Made by a program: the position numbers and the translations under genes. Shown piece after piece: positions 16,679-25,273 of a DNA stretch of 64,000 bases; the stretch's first letter is position 1; each line of letters starts with the position of its first letter. Origin of the DNA: Streptococcus sp. k-402 (lineage in GTDB: Bacteria > Bacillota > Bacilli > Lactobacillales > Streptococcaceae); the NCBI RefSeq assembly GCF_013277515.1, contig NZ_VMNB01000006.1, forward strand, positions 1 to 64,000, written 5' to 3'. The notes beneath the pieces are model-generated. The model saw only the letters and a program-made list of their open reading frames with translations, was not told where the DNA came from and did no database searches.

Positions 16679-17303
16679 AGAAGCACTTAGACTATATCTG
16701 GTAACCAATCGCTATCAAGATTCCGTGGAAAGCTTTCTTGCAAAAGTTGAGACGGCCTGCCGTTCAGGGGTTACCATAGTCCAATTGCGAGAAAAAAATC
16801 TCACAACCAATCAATATTATCAGCTGGCAAAAGAAGTCAAGGAAATAACAGATGCTTATCAGGTACCCTTGATCATCGATGATCGTTTGGATGTCTGTCT
16901 TGCAGTTGATGCAGCAGGTCTGCATATCGGAGATGATGAATTACCAGTTTCGGTAGCTCGCAAAGTCTTGGGTCCTGAAAAAATCCTCGGTGTCACCGCT
17001 AAAACAATAAAAAGAGCTCTGGAAGCGGAGAAATTAGGTGCAGATTACTTGGGGACAGGAGCCATTTTTCCGACAACCACCAAGGAAAATGCACCCATTA
17101 CTCTGATATCGACCTTGAAAACAATTTGCCAAACGGTTGCCATTCCAGTAGTTGCTATTGGAGGCTTGACTTCAGAGAACATTGACCAGATTATGGGCAC
17201 TGGCATAGCTGGTGTAGCTGTTGTACGTGATTTGATGCAGGCAGAAGATATTGAGGCAAAAACGCAAGCCTTTTTAACAAAGTTGCATGACATTATTTCC
17301 TAA
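16671..17303 (+). CDS. thiE: Thiamin phosphate synthase, copy 2
   Basis: The 210-residue TIM-barrel enzyme condenses HMP pyrophosphate with thiazole phosphate. Recognisable parts are [17 protein letters not shown] near residue 37, [20 protein letters not shown] near 65-84 and [16 protein letters not shown] near 127. It is the last gene of the seven-gene cassette under TPP riboswitch 2. A BOX element begins four bases after its stop. Confidence 0.94.
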   Translation: MNREALRLYLVTNRYQDSVESFLAKVETACRSGVTIVQLREKNLTTNQYYQLAKEVKEITDAYQVPLIIDDRLDVCLAVDAAGLHIGDDELPVSVARKVLGPEKILGVTAKTIKRALEAEKLGADYLGTGAIFPTTTKENAPITLISTLKTICQTVAIPVVAIGGLTSENIDQIMGTGIAGVAVVRDLMQAEDIEAKTQAFLTKLHDIIS

Positions 17304-17306
17304 CTA

Positions 17307-17458
17307 ATACTCAATGAAAATCAAAGAGGAAGCTAGCCTCAGGTTGCTCAAAGCCCTGCCTTGAGGTTTTAGATAAGACTGATGAAGTCAGCTCAAAACA
17401 GTGTTTTGAGGTTGCAGATGGAAGCTGACGTAGTTTGAAGAGATTTTCGAAGAGTATA
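17307..17458 (-). repeat. BOX element
   Basis: The stretch runs from TACTCAATGAAAATCAAAG to GAGATTTTCGAAGAGTATA with internal CTGATGAAGTCAG and AACAGTGTTTTGAGG hairpin parts. It lies between the convergent thiE and thiD genes. Confidence 0.93.
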
Positions 17459-17460
17459 AA

Positions 17461-17503
17461 AACTCTCTAATTCCCTTAAAGTGGGAACTAGAGAGTTTTT
17501 TTC
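17461..17503. terminator. Bidirectional terminator between thiE and thiD
   Basis: AACTCTCTA (17461-17469) and TAGAGAGTT (17489-17497) form the outer stem, extended inward by TTCCC/GGGAA. T runs are present on both strands. It lies immediately beside the thiD stop codon. Confidence 0.9.
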
Positions 17504-18295
17504 TTAATCTTTAAAAGTTGTATGGTTGACTGGGCCAGAACCATGACCAAGTTGAGGAGCGTCTTGAATAGCTTTTGTGATAAAGGCCTTGGCCTTATCA
17601 ACTGCCTGATAAAGGCTTTTTCCCTTGGCTAGTTCAGCAGTAATTACTGCAGCAAAGGTACATCCAGTACCATGGGTGTGACAGGTTTGAATTCGTGGGC
17701 TTTCCCAGACAAACTGTTCATCCTTGGTAAAGAGGAAATCCTTAGCACCGCCTTCGAGATGACCACCTTTGATGACTACAGACTGAGGACCAAATTCTTT
17801 TAGAATCAGGCGACCAGCACGCTGCATGTCTTCAGGATCATGGATTGAAAAACCAACAATCTCTTCTGCCTCAGGAAGATTTGGCGTAATAATAGTTGCT
17901 AGAGGTAGTAAGTTTGTTTTGAGATAGTCTCTAGCACTTGAGTCGATCAAGGCATCTCCGCTAGTCGCTACCATAACTGGATCTAAAACATAGGGACAGT
18001 CCAACTTTTTAAGATAGGGTTGGATGATTTCCATGATTTCGGTAGTTGCCAACATCCCAGTTTTTACAGCCTGAGGTGGAATATCAGAAAAGACACTGTC
18101 CAATTGGGCTTTCAACATTTGAGGAGAAACGTGCTCGATTAATTGAACACCTCTGGTATTTTGAGCGACAAGACTGGTTACAACAGCCATTCCATAGACA
18201 TCTCTAGCTTGGAACGACTTTAAATCAGCCATAATGCCAGCACCACCACTGGGGTCAGTACCTGCAATGGTCAAAGCAACGGGTAAATAAGTCAT
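17504..18295 (-). CDS. thiD: Hydroxymethylpyrimidine / phosphomethylpyrimidine kinase
   Basis: The enzyme phosphorylates HMP twice to HMP pyrophosphate, the partner substrate of ThiE. The 263-residue protein has the N-terminal AGTDPSGGAGIMADLKSF motif, VVIKGGHLEG near residue 175 and the catalytic HGTGCTFAA near 214. The ATG follows GGGAGGTTTTAG. It is transcribed convergently with the thiamin operon but has its own TPP riboswitch, so all thiamin genes here respond to the same signal. Confidence 0.96.
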   Translation of the reverse strand: MTYLPVALTIAGTDPSGGAGIMADLKSFQARDVYGMAVVTSLVAQNTRGVQLIEHVSPQMLKAQLDSVFSDIPPQAVKTGMLATTEIMEIIQPYLKKLDCPYVLDPVMVATSGDALIDSSARDYLKTNLLPLATIITPNLPEAEEIVGFSIHDPEDMQRAGRLILKEFGPQSVVIKGGHLEGGAKDFLFTKDEQFVWESPRIQTCHTHGTGCTFAAVITAELAKGKSLYQAVDKAKAFITKAIQDAPQLGHGSGPVNHTTFKD

Positions 18296-18390
18296 CTAAA
18301 ACCTCCCAACCAACTGAAGTTTGTATTCTTAAGAACAAGCTGGTCTGTTTTAGAAAGGTAATAGAAGACTGCTAGTCCCCATTATCATTT

Positions 18391-18471
18391 CCACTTCCAT
18401 CAGCTAGCATTACCTAGATTGAGTCAAAGGGTCTAACAGTTGTTAATCTCAGCTTTACGCACCCCTAGTGG
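18391..18471 (-). promoter_or_regulatory. TPP riboswitch 3 (thiD leader)
   Basis: Reading the minus strand, the order is CCACTAGGGGTGC, GCTGAGATT, GACCCTTTGA, TCTAGGTAATGCTAGC, then GGAAGTGG closing with CCACT. This is the THI-box order, with divergent sequence compared with riboswitches 1 and 2. An extended -10 (TGCTATACT on the minus strand) lies just upstream at about 18490-18498. No clear terminator follows, so control may act on translation. Confidence 0.88.
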
Positions 18472-18589
18472 TTGTTTTCTTTTTTCTTTAGTATAGCATA
18501 TTTTTATTGTTTATATAGTAATATTTGACTGCAAATCGTTTTTCAAATGATTAAAATCCTATTTTTCGAAGAAAAGATTGATTTTATAA

Positions 18590-18641
18590 TTGACAAACGT
18601 AGACTTTGAGAGTATACTGATAATTGTAATTGACGAATGTA
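18590..18641 (+). promoter_or_regulatory. cop promoter with two CopY operators
   Basis: TTGACA (18590-18595) and TATACT (18613-18618) are separated by 17 bp. GACAAACGTA (18592-18601) overlaps the -35 and GACGAATGTA (18632-18641) lies just after the transcription start. Both match the KACANNYGTA core of CopY operators, the second with one mismatch. Repressor bound at both sites would block the promoter. Confidence 0.85.
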
Positions 18642-18659
18642 GATTTTGGAGGTGTGATG

Positions 18660-19055
18660 ATGCAGATTTCAGATGCAGAATGGCAGGTCATGAAGATTAT
18701 TTGGATGCAAGGAGAGCAGACCAGTACGGATTTGATCAGGGTTCTGGCGGAGCGGTTCGACTGGTCAAAGTCAACCATTCAAACTCTTTTGGCTCGTTTG
18801 GTTGAGAAAGAGTGTCTGACAAGGAAGAAAGAAGGTAAGTCCTTTGTTTATTCAGCCCTTTTAACTTTGGACCAAAGTCGGGATTTACTTGTCCAAGATA
18901 TCAAGGACAAGGTTTGTTCTCGTAGGATTAAGAACTTGTTGGCTGATTTGATTGCTGAATGTGATTTTACTCAGGCTGACTTGGAAGACTTGGAAGCTGT
19001 GATTTCTGAGAAGAAATCAAGCGCTGTAACAAAAGTAAAATGTAATTGTATGTAA
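18660..19055 (+). CDS. copY: CopY/TcrY family copper-responsive repressor
   Basis: The 131-residue winged-helix repressor of the BlaI/MecI/CopY family shuts off the copper operon until copper displaces its zinc. The DNA-binding domain covers SDAEWQVMKIIW through the helix SKSTIQTLLARLVEK. The C-terminus ends in KCNCM, matching the CxCxxxxCxC metal tail only partly, with another Cys upstream at KVCSRR and AECDF. ATG 18660 lies seven bases from GGAGG. ATG 18657 is the alternative. Confidence 0.93.
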   Translation: MQISDAEWQVMKIIWMQGEQTSTDLIRVLAERFDWSKSTIQTLLARLVEKECLTRKKEGKSFVYSALLTLDQSRDLLVQDIKDKVCSRRIKNLLADLIAECDFTQADLEDLEAVISEKKSSAVTKVKCNCM

Positions 19056-19065
19056 AGGAGACGTC

Positions 19066-19437
19066 ATGTTAAATAGTATTGTAACCATTATTTGTATTTC
19101 CCTTATCGCGTTTATCTTGTTTTGGTTTTTCAAAAAGCCTGAAAAATCTAGACAAAAGGCCCAGCAAAAAAAGAGCTACCAAGAGATTCGAGTGGAGGTC
19201 ATGGGGGGCTATACGCCTGAGTTGATTGTCCTCAAGAAATCAGTGCCAGCCCGCATTGTCTTTGACCGCAAGGATCCTTCACCCTGTCTGGATCAGATCG
19301 TCTTTCCAGACTTTGGTGTACATGCGGACCTGCCCATGGGTGAAGAGTATGTAGTGGAAATCACGCCTGAGCAGGCTGGAGAGTATGGTTTCTCTTGTGG
19401 CATGAATATGATGCACGGTAAGATGATTGTAGAATAG
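19066..19437 (+). CDS. cupA: Copper-binding cupredoxin-domain membrane protein CupA
   Basis: The 123-residue protein has one N-terminal membrane helix (about residues 3-22), a basic linker, then a cupredoxin domain. Likely copper ligands are the Cys in PSPCLDQ and the CGMNMMHGKM tail. In pneumococcus CupA chelates Cu(I) and hands it to CopA. The start follows AAAGGAGACGTC, 10 bp after copY, and copA begins 9 bp downstream, so this is one operon. Confidence 0.94.
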   Translation: MLNSIVTIICISLIAFILFWFFKKPEKSRQKAQQKKSYQEIRVEVMGGYTPELIVLKKSVPARIVFDRKDPSPCLDQIVFPDFGVHADLPMGEEYVVEITPEQAGEYGFSCGMNMMHGKMIVE

Positions 19438-19446
19438 GAGAATAAT

Positions 19447-21690
19447 ATGACTGAAATTATAAAAGCAAGTCTTGAAAATGGTGTTCAAAAAATCCGTATC
19501 ACGGCAGACAAAGGCTATCATCCAGCCCACATTCAACTGCAAAAAGGAATTCCAGCTGAGATTACCTTTCATCGTACAACACCTTCAAACTGTTATAAGG
19601 AAATTCTGTTTAAAGAAGAAGGTATCTTGGAACCAATCGGCGTAGATGAGGAGAAAGTCATTCGTTTTACACCTCAAGAATTAGGTCAACATGAATTTTC
19701 TTGTGGTATGAAGATGCAAAAGGGGAGTTATACCGTAGTTGAGAAGACTCGAAAATCTCTATCACTTTTACAGCGTTTTTGGATTACCAGTATCTTTACT
19801 GTGCCTCTTGTGATTCTCATGATTGGGATGTCGACAGGAGGAATTAGTCACCAAGTCATGCGTTGGGGCACCTTTTTAGCCACAACACCGATTATGCTAG
19901 TAGCAGGTGGTCCTTATATCCAAAGTGCTTGGGCTAGTTTTAAAAAGCACAATGCCAACATGGATACCTTGGTTGCTCTGGGAACCCTAGTGGCCTATTT
20001 CTATAGCTTAGTTGCCCTCTTCGCTGGCCTCCCCGTTTACTTTGAAAGTGCTGCATTTATCTTCTTCTTCGTTCTTATGGGAGCCGTTTTTGAGGAGAAA
20101 ATGCGGAAAAATACTTCCCAAGCTGTGGAGAAATTACTTGACTTGCAGGCTAAAACTGCAGAAGTCTTGCGTGAGGATCACTATGTTCAAGTTCCTTTGG
20201 AACAAGTCAAGGTAGGTGACCTGATTCGAGTGCGTCCCGGTGAAAAGATTGCGGTTGATGGGGTTGTAGTCGAAGGTGTGTCCAGTATTGATGAGTCTAT
20301 GGTGACAGGTGAGAGTCTGCCTGTGGACAAGACAGTTGGAGATACTGTCATTGGCTCAACCATCAATAATAGCGGAACACTTGTTTTTAGAGCAGAAAAA
20401 ATTGGTTCAGAGACTGTTTTGGCTCAGATTGTTGATTTTGTAAAGAAAGCTCAGACAAGTCGTGCGCCGATTCAGGACTTGACGGATAAAATTTCAGGCA
20501 TTTTTGTCCCAGCAGTTGTCATTTTAGGGATTGTGACCTTTTGGGTTTGGTTTGTCTTGCTCAGGGATAGTGTAGTTGTGCTTGGAGCTAGCTTTGTATC
20601 TTCGCTTCTCTATGGAGTAGCAGTTCTGATTATTGCCTGCCCTTGTACCTTGGGTCTTGCAACACCGACAGCCCTTATGGTAGGGACAGGACGCAGTGCC
20701 AAGATGGGAGTTCTTCTCAAAAATGGAATGGTTCTACAGGAAATCCAGAAAGTTCAAACTATTGTCTTTGATAAGACTGGGACTTTGACGGAAGGGAAGC
20801 CTGTGGTAACAGATATCATTGGCGACGAAGTAGAAGTGCTTGGATTGGCAGCTTCCTTGGAAGAAGCTTCTCAACACCCACTGGCTGAAGCCGTTGTGAA
20901 ACGAGCGAGTGAAGCTGGACTTGAGCTTCACACTGTGGAAAATTTCCAAGCCTTGCACGGAAAAGGTGTCTCAGGGCAAATCAATGGAAAACAAGTTCTG
21001 CTTGGAAATGCTAAAATGCTGGATGGCATGGATATTTCTAGCACTTATCAGGAAAAACTAGAAGAACTGGAAAAAGAAGCTAAGACAGTTGTGTTTTTAG
21101 CTGTTGACAATGAAATCAAAGGCTTGCTTGCTTTGCAAGATATTCCCAAGGAAAATGCTAAGCTTGCCATCAGTCAGTTGAAAAAACGTGGTCTTAAAAC
21201 AGTCATGCTGACAGGAGATAATGCTGGTGTGGCGCGTGCTATTGCAGATCAAATCGGAATCGAAGAGGTCATTGCAGGTGTCTTGCCAGAAGAAAAAGCC
21301 AACGAAATCCATAAACTACAAGCGGCTGGCAAAGTAGCCTTTGTTGGTGATGGCATCAATGACGCTCCTGCCCTCAGTGTAGCAGATGTGGGGATTGCTA
21401 TGGGAGCTGGAACGGATATCGCCATCGAGTCAGCAGATTTGGTGTTGACAACTAATAACCTCCTAGGAGTGGTGCGTGCCTTTGACATGAGTAAGAAAAC
21501 CTTTAATCGAATTCTGCTCAATCTTTTCTGGGCCTTTATCTACAATGTCGTCGGAATTCCGATAGCAGCAGGAGTCTTTTCAGGTGTTGGACTAGCTCTC
21601 AATCCAGAATTGGCAGGTCTAGCCATGGCCTTTAGTTCTGTATCTGTTTTGACCAGTTCTCTTCTCTTAAACTTTACTAAAATAGACTAA
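19447..21690 (+). CDS. copA: Copper-exporting P1B-type ATPase with N-terminal cupredoxin-like domain
   Basis: The 747-residue membrane pump exports Cu(I). In place of the usual CxxC heavy-metal domain, residues 1 to about 100 resemble CupA ([19 protein letters not shown]). Then follow membrane helices, the actuator motif VTGESLP, the metal-site CPC in [15 protein letters not shown] near residue 397, the phosphorylation site DKTGTLTEG near 441, HPLAEAVV, and the hinge [10 protein letters not shown]. All catalytic motifs are intact. It is the last gene of copY-cupA-copA. Confidence 0.96.
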   Translation: MTEIIKASLENGVQKIRITADKGYHPAHIQLQKGIPAEITFHRTTPSNCYKEILFKEEGILEPIGVDEEKVIRFTPQELGQHEFSCGMKMQKGSYTVVEKTRKSLSLLQRFWITSIFTVPLVILMIGMSTGGISHQVMRWGTFLATTPIMLVAGGPYIQSAWASFKKHNANMDTLVALGTLVAYFYSLVALFAGLPVYFESAAFIFFFVLMGAVFEEKMRKNTSQAVEKLLDLQAKTAEVLREDHYVQVPLEQVKVGDLIRVRPGEKIAVDGVVVEGVSSIDESMVTGESLPVDKTVGDTVIGSTINNSGTLVFRAEKIGSETVLAQIVDFVKKAQTSRAPIQDLTDKISGIFVPAVVILGIVTFWVWFVLLRDSVVVLGASFVSSLLYGVAVLIIACPCTLGLATPTALMVGTGRSAKMGVLLKNGMVLQEIQKVQTIVFDKTGTLTEGKPVVTDIIGDEVEVLGLAASLEEASQHPLAEAVVKRASEAGLELHTVENFQALHGKGVSGQINGKQVLLGNAKMLDGMDISSTYQEKLEELEKEAKTVVFLAVDNEIKGLLALQDIPKENAKLAISQLKKRGLKTVMLTGDNAGVARAIADQIGIEEVIAGVLPEEKANEIHKLQAAGKVAFVGDGINDAPALSVADVGIAMGAGTDIAIESADLVLTTNNLLGVVRAFDMSKKTFNRILLNLFWAFIYNVVGIPIAAGVFSGVGLALNPELAGLAMAFSSVSVLTSSLLLNFTKID

Positions 21691-21826
21691 AAGTAATGAC
21701 TAGATTTCTTTGTTATAAAACAGGAATGACAGCACTTTCAAAACTGTATTAGAATAGAGAATAGAGAGTTTTGAGCAGATTTTTAGAAAAGTCAGCATAA
21801 ATATGATACAGTGGAATAGTAAAAAT

Positions 21827-21866
21827 TTGGAGAACGTTTCCAATTCTATGTAATCGTATTCTCCAA
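21827..21866 (+). promoter_or_regulatory. Inverted repeat in the spxB leader
   Basis: TTGGAGAA (21827-21834) is matched by TTCTCCAA (21859-21866), with a further CG/CG pair possible, about 30 bp before the spxB start. It may be a 5' UTR hairpin or a regulator site. No terminator T run follows. Confidence 0.5.
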
Positions 21867-21896
21867 GTCTAAAAAAATTGAAGGAGAGTTATCATT

Positions 21897-23672
21897 ATGA
21901 CTCAAGGGAAAATTACTGCATCTGCAGCAATGCTTAATGTATTGAAAACATGGGGCGTAGACACAATCTACGGTATCCCATCAGGAACACTCAGCTCATT
22001 GATGGACGCTTTGGCTGAAGATAAAGATATCCGCTTCTTGCAAGTTCGCCACGAAGAAACAGGTGCTCTTGCAGCGGTTATGCAAGCTAAATTCGGCGGC
22101 TCAATCGGGGTTGCAGTTGGTTCAGGTGGTCCAGGTGCGACTCACTTGATTAACGGTGTTTACGATGCAGCTATGGATAACACTCCATTCCTAGCAATCC
22201 TTGGATCACGTCCAGTTAACGAATTGAACATGGATGCTTTCCAAGAATTGAACCAAAACCCAATGTACAACGGTATCGCTGTATATAACAAACGTGTAGC
22301 TTATGCTGAGCAATTACCAAAAGTTATTGACGAAGCTTGCCGTGCTGCAGTTTCTAAAAAAGGTCCAGCTGTTGTTGAAATCCCAGTAAACTTCGGCTTC
22401 CAAGAAATCGATGAAAATTCATACTACGGTTCAGGTTCATACGAGCGTTCATTCATCGCTCCTGCTTTGAACGAAGTTGAAATCGACAAAGCTGTTGAAA
22501 TCTTGAACAATGCTGAACGTCCAGTTATCTATGCTGGTTACGGTGGTGTTAAAGCTGGTGAAGTGATTACTGAATTGTCACGTAAAATCAAAGCACCAAT
22601 CATCACAACTGGTAAAAACTTTGAAGCTTTCGAATGGAACTATGAAGGTTTGACAGGTTCTGCTTACCGTGTTGGTTGGAAACCAGCCAACGAAGTGGTC
22701 TTTGAAGCAGACACAGTTCTTTTCCTTGGTTCAAACTTCCCATTTGCTGAAGTTTACGAAGCATTCAAGAACACTGAAAAATTCATCCAAGTCGATATCG
22801 ACCCTTACAAACTTGGTAAACGTCACGCCCTTGACGCTTCAATCCTTGGTGACGCAGGTCAAGCAGCTAAAGCTATCCTTGACAAAGTGAACCCAGTTGA
22901 ATCTACTCCATGGTGGCGTGCAAACGTTAAGAATAACCAAAACTGGCGTGATTACATGAACAAAATCGAAGGTAAAACTGAGGGTGAATTGCAATTGTAT
23001 CAAGTTTACAATGCAATCAACAAACATGCTGATCAAGACGCTATCTACTCAATCGACGTAGGTGACACTACTCAAACATCTACTCGTCACCTTCACATGA
23101 CACCTAAGAACATGTGGCGTACATCTCCACTCTTTGCGACAATGGGTATTGCCCTTCCTGGTGGTATCGCTGCTAAGAAAGACAATCCAGATCGCCAAGT
23201 ATGGAACATCATGGGTGACGGTGCATTCAACATGTGCTACCCAGACGTTATCACAAACGTTCAATACGACCTTCCAGTTATTAACGTTGTCTTCTCAAAT
23301 GGTAAATATGCCTTCATCAAGGACAAATACGAAGACACAAACAAACACTTGTTTGGTTGTGACTTCCCTAATGCTGACTATGCGAAAATCGCTGAAGCGC
23401 AAGGTGCTGTAGGATTTACAGTTGACCGTATCGAAGACATCGATGCAGTTGTTGCAGAAGCTGTTAAACTCAACAAAGAAGGTAAAACTGTTGTGATCGA
23501 TGCTCGCATCACTCCACACCGCCCACTTCCAGTAGAAGTACTTGAATTGGATCCAAAACTTCACTCAGAAGAAGCAATCAAAGCCTTCAAGGAAAAATAC
23601 GAAGCAGAAGAACTCGTACCATTCCGTCTCTTCTTGGAAGAAGAAGGGTTGCAATCACGCGCAATTAAATAA
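21897..23672 (+). CDS. spxB: Pyruvate oxidase
   Basis: The tetrameric TPP/FAD enzyme converts pyruvate, phosphate and O2 to acetyl phosphate, CO2 and H2O2, the main peroxide source of mitis-group streptococci. The 591-residue protein has the three-domain layout of the TPP enzyme family: N-terminal [16 protein letters not shown] with the activating Glu near residue 57, a central FAD domain, and the C-terminal TPP motif beginning MGDGAFNM near residue 440. Codon use is strongly biased, typical of highly expressed genes. The start follows AAGGAGAGTTATCATT. It is monocistronic. Confidence 0.97.
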   Translation: MTQGKITASAAMLNVLKTWGVDTIYGIPSGTLSSLMDALAEDKDIRFLQVRHEETGALAAVMQAKFGGSIGVAVGSGGPGATHLINGVYDAAMDNTPFLAILGSRPVNELNMDAFQELNQNPMYNGIAVYNKRVAYAEQLPKVIDEACRAAVSKKGPAVVEIPVNFGFQEIDENSYYGSGSYERSFIAPALNEVEIDKAVEILNNAERPVIYAGYGGVKAGEVITELSRKIKAPIITTGKNFEAFEWNYEGLTGSAYRVGWKPANEVVFEADTVLFLGSNFPFAEVYEAFKNTEKFIQVDIDPYKLGKRHALDASILGDAGQAAKAILDKVNPVESTPWWRANVKNNQNWRDYMNKIEGKTEGELQLYQVYNAINKHADQDAIYSIDVGDTTQTSTRHLHMTPKNMWRTSPLFATMGIALPGGIAAKKDNPDRQVWNIMGDGAFNMCYPDVITNVQYDLPVINVVFSNGKYAFIKDKYEDTNKHLFGCDFPNADYAKIAEAQGAVGFTVDRIEDIDAVVAEAVKLNKEGKTVVIDARITPHRPLPVEVLELDPKLHSEEAIKAFKEKYEAEELVPFRLFLEEEGLQSRAIK

Positions 23673-23782
23673 TTTCTCTCGTCGAAAATCAAATATAAAC
23701 TGCGTTATCTTCACCTTGCCGTACTCCAGTACTGCCTGCAGTTTGATGCCTTGTTTATTCTTTGATTTTCATAGAGAGAAAC
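23673..23782. repeat. BOX-like hybrid repeat with 21-bp inverted ends
   Basis: The core CTTCACCTTGCCGTACT with nearby AGTACTGCCTGC is BOX sequence. The ends are not the usual TATACTC ends: TTTCTCTCGTCGAAAATCAA at the left is matched in inverse by TTTGATTTTCATAGAGAGAA at the right, about 18 of 21 positions. It sits directly after the spxB stop. Confidence 0.75.
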
Positions 23783-23786
23783 ATAA

Positions 23787-23813
23787 AAAGATCGGAGCAA
23801 TCCGGTCTTTTTA
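23787..23813 (+). terminator. Terminator hairpin after spxB
   Basis: AAAGATCGGA (23787-23796) pairs with TCCGGTCTTT (23801-23810) around a GCAA loop, followed by T residues. The ribosome binding site of the next gene begins a few bases later. This is the first of three related hairpins in 850 bp. Confidence 0.85.
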
Positions 23814-23826
23814 TGGAGGATAGTAA

Positions 23827-24174
23827 ATGAATTTAAATCAATTAGATATTATCGTTTCAGATGTTCCCCAAGTCTGTGCTGACTTGGAGCGTATTTTGGA
23901 TAAACAGGCAGATTATGCTGATGATGGTTTTGCTCAGTTTACGATTGGCAGTCACTGTCTGATGTTGTCTCAAAATCATTTGGTTCCTTTGGAAAATTTT
24001 CAGTCAGGAATCATTCTTCATATAGAGGTTGAGGATGTAGACCAGAACTACCAACGGTTGAAAGAACTTGGTATCCAGGTTTTAAACGGTCCAACTGTAA
24101 CCGATTGGGGAACAGAATCCTTGCTTGTAAAAGGTCCAGCTGGTCTAGTGCTTGATTTTTATCGTATGAAATAA
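23827..24174 (+). CDS. Glyoxalase/bleomycin resistance (VOC) fold protein
   Basis: The 115-residue single-module VOC protein has a beta-alpha-beta-beta-beta pattern, beginning NQLDIIVSDV and ending VKGPAGLVLDFYRM. The central segment IILHIEVEDVDQNYQRLKEL is typical of the family. The metal-ligand positions are not clearly conserved, so an enzymatic role cannot be asserted. The start follows TATGGAGGATAGTAA. It is bracketed by two near-identical terminator hairpins. Confidence 0.85.
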   Translation: MNLNQLDIIVSDVPQVCADLERILDKQADYADDGFAQFTIGSHCLMLSQNHLVPLENFQSGIILHIEVEDVDQNYQRLKELGIQVLNGPTVTDWGTESLLVKGPAGLVLDFYRMK

Positions 24175-24240
24175 GGTGCTTAGTCGTTTGACGTTAACCT
24201 TAGCTATTTTTAAAACAGAAATTGAGAATATGAACTATTG

Positions 24241-24267
24241 AAAAGATCGGAGCAATCCGGTCTTTTT
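24241..24267 (+). terminator. Terminator hairpin after the VOC gene
   Basis: AAAGATCGGA (24242-24251), loop GCAA, TCCGGTCTTT (24256-24265) and T residues. The stem and loop are identical to the hairpin after spxB. Confidence 0.85.
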
Positions 24268-24293
24268 AATATAAAGAAATTGCATATAAATAG

Positions 24294-24322
24294 TTGACAG
24301 CGTTTTCCTAAAATCTTATAAT
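24294..24322 (+). promoter_or_regulatory. Consensus promoter of a small transcription unit
   Basis: TTGACA (24294-24299) and TATAAT (24317-24322) have exact 17-bp spacing, giving a start near 24329. The only genes before the next terminator are a five-codon frame and a 51-residue peptide. Confidence 0.85.
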
Positions 24323-24367
24323 AAAAATATAAGAGCAGAAAATAAGACTGATATGGAAAGGAGAAAT

Positions 24368-24385
24368 ATGATTAAACAGCTGTAG
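24368..24385 (+). CDS. Five-codon upstream reading frame (MIKQL)
   Basis: ATG ATT AAA CAG CTG TAG follows a strong binding site, GGAAAGGAGAAAT, in the leader of the 51-residue peptide gene. It may regulate initiation or mRNA stability, or be the decayed start of a longer gene. Confidence 0.4.
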   Translation: MIKQL

Positions 24386-24420
24386 TAAGTGAATTTTCTT
24401 AATTCGTTAGGAGGAAAGAG

Positions 24421-24576
24421 ATGCAAAAAAAGGATGTTTATCTAATCTGTATGACCATGATTATCTGTTCAATTATTATAGGTTTGATTGTAGGAAGTTT
24501 TATTTTGCATGGTCTTGAAGATATTGCAGCAATCATTAACCACGGCTTGCTGACAATCAATCAATCTATCCATTGA
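24421..24576 (+). CDS. Small single-span membrane peptide
   Basis: The 51-residue peptide begins MQKKDVYLICMTMIICS and has one long hydrophobic segment (about residues 6-30), then a short amphipathic tail ending INQSIH. AGGAGGAAAGAG stands directly before its ATG, and a consensus promoter and a terminator frame the unit. I do not recognise the family. Possibilities are a small regulatory membrane peptide or a toxin-like peptide. The strong expression signals argue for a real gene. Confidence 0.7.
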   Translation: MQKKDVYLICMTMIICSIIIGLIVGSFILHGLEDIAAIINHGLLTINQSIH

Positions 24577-24612
24577 TTGACAAGAGCTATTCATTTTTAC
24601 ATTTTATGGATT

Positions 24613-24642
24613 AAACAGATCGGAGTAATCCGGTCTGTTTCT
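24613..24642 (+). terminator. Terminator hairpin of the small peptide unit
   Basis: AAACAGATCGGA (24613-24624) pairs with TCCGGTCTGTTT (24629-24640) around GTAA. It is related to the hairpins at 23787 and 24241 but carries a compensated change lower in the stem. Confidence 0.85.
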
Positions 24643-24754
24643 TATCACAAGCTTGTGATAGTTCACATTTTTATAATAAAACTCTTAAAGTCTTGCTTAT
24701 TTTTGTATTAAATTATAAAATAGAAAGTATAAAAGAATAAAAGAGGTTTTGAAA

Positions 24755-25015
24755 ATGTCTGAAAAACAAATGAAAGTGTTGGGCTGGGCAGCGACCTTTA
24801 TGTCTGTTATGATGTATGTATCATATTTCCCACAAATCATGAATAATCTTGCCGGTCAAAAAGGCAACTTCATTCAACCCCTAGTCGCAGCTATCAACTG
24901 TAGTCTCTGGGTTTACTATGGTCTTTTCAAGAAGGAAAGAGATATTCCACTTGCAGCTGCTAATGCACCAGGTATCGTTTTTGGCCTTGTGACGGCTATT
25001 ACAGCTTTGATTTAA
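24755..25015 (+). CDS. SemiSWEET-type sugar transporter (PQ-loop family)
   Basis: The 86-residue membrane protein has three predicted helices and the PQ motif in YVSYFPQIMNN near residue 26, with the paired Asn/Trp face (AINCSLWVYYG) expected of SemiSWEETs, which dimerise to move sugars across the membrane. ATG 24755 follows AGAGGTTTTGAAA. The frame is open two codons further to TTG 24749. It is probably monocistronic, with a terminator at 25209. Its substrate is unknown. Confidence 0.88.
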   Translation: MSEKQMKVLGWAATFMSVMMYVSYFPQIMNNLAGQKGNFIQPLVAAINCSLWVYYGLFKKERDIPLAAANAPGIVFGLVTAITALI

Positions 25016-25208
25016 AAAGAAGACTGGTTTCAGTTTTGTTCGTTTATGAAAATAGATGCTTCATTAAAGTAATTTTTGAATGAGAGTTGAGGAAAAAAGT
25101 CCAGTGACAGCTAGCTTTACGAGAGTCTTTTATGTTCGTCTCTATCAAAGAAAAAAGTATATCGTTACTATTTTTACAAAATCTTCTCCCTACTTTATAA
25201 GATAGGAA

Positions 25209-25236
25209 AAAGAGTTCAATTCGAACTCTTTTTTTG
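25209..25236 (+). terminator. Terminator before manA
   Basis: AAGAGTTC (25209-25216) pairs with GAACTCTT (25223-25230), followed by TTTTT. An extended -10 TGCTATAAT (25235-25243) for manA begins right at the end of it. Confidence 0.85.
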
Positions 25237-25273
25237 CTATAATGAGGGGAGAAAAATCAGACAGGAGATCAAG

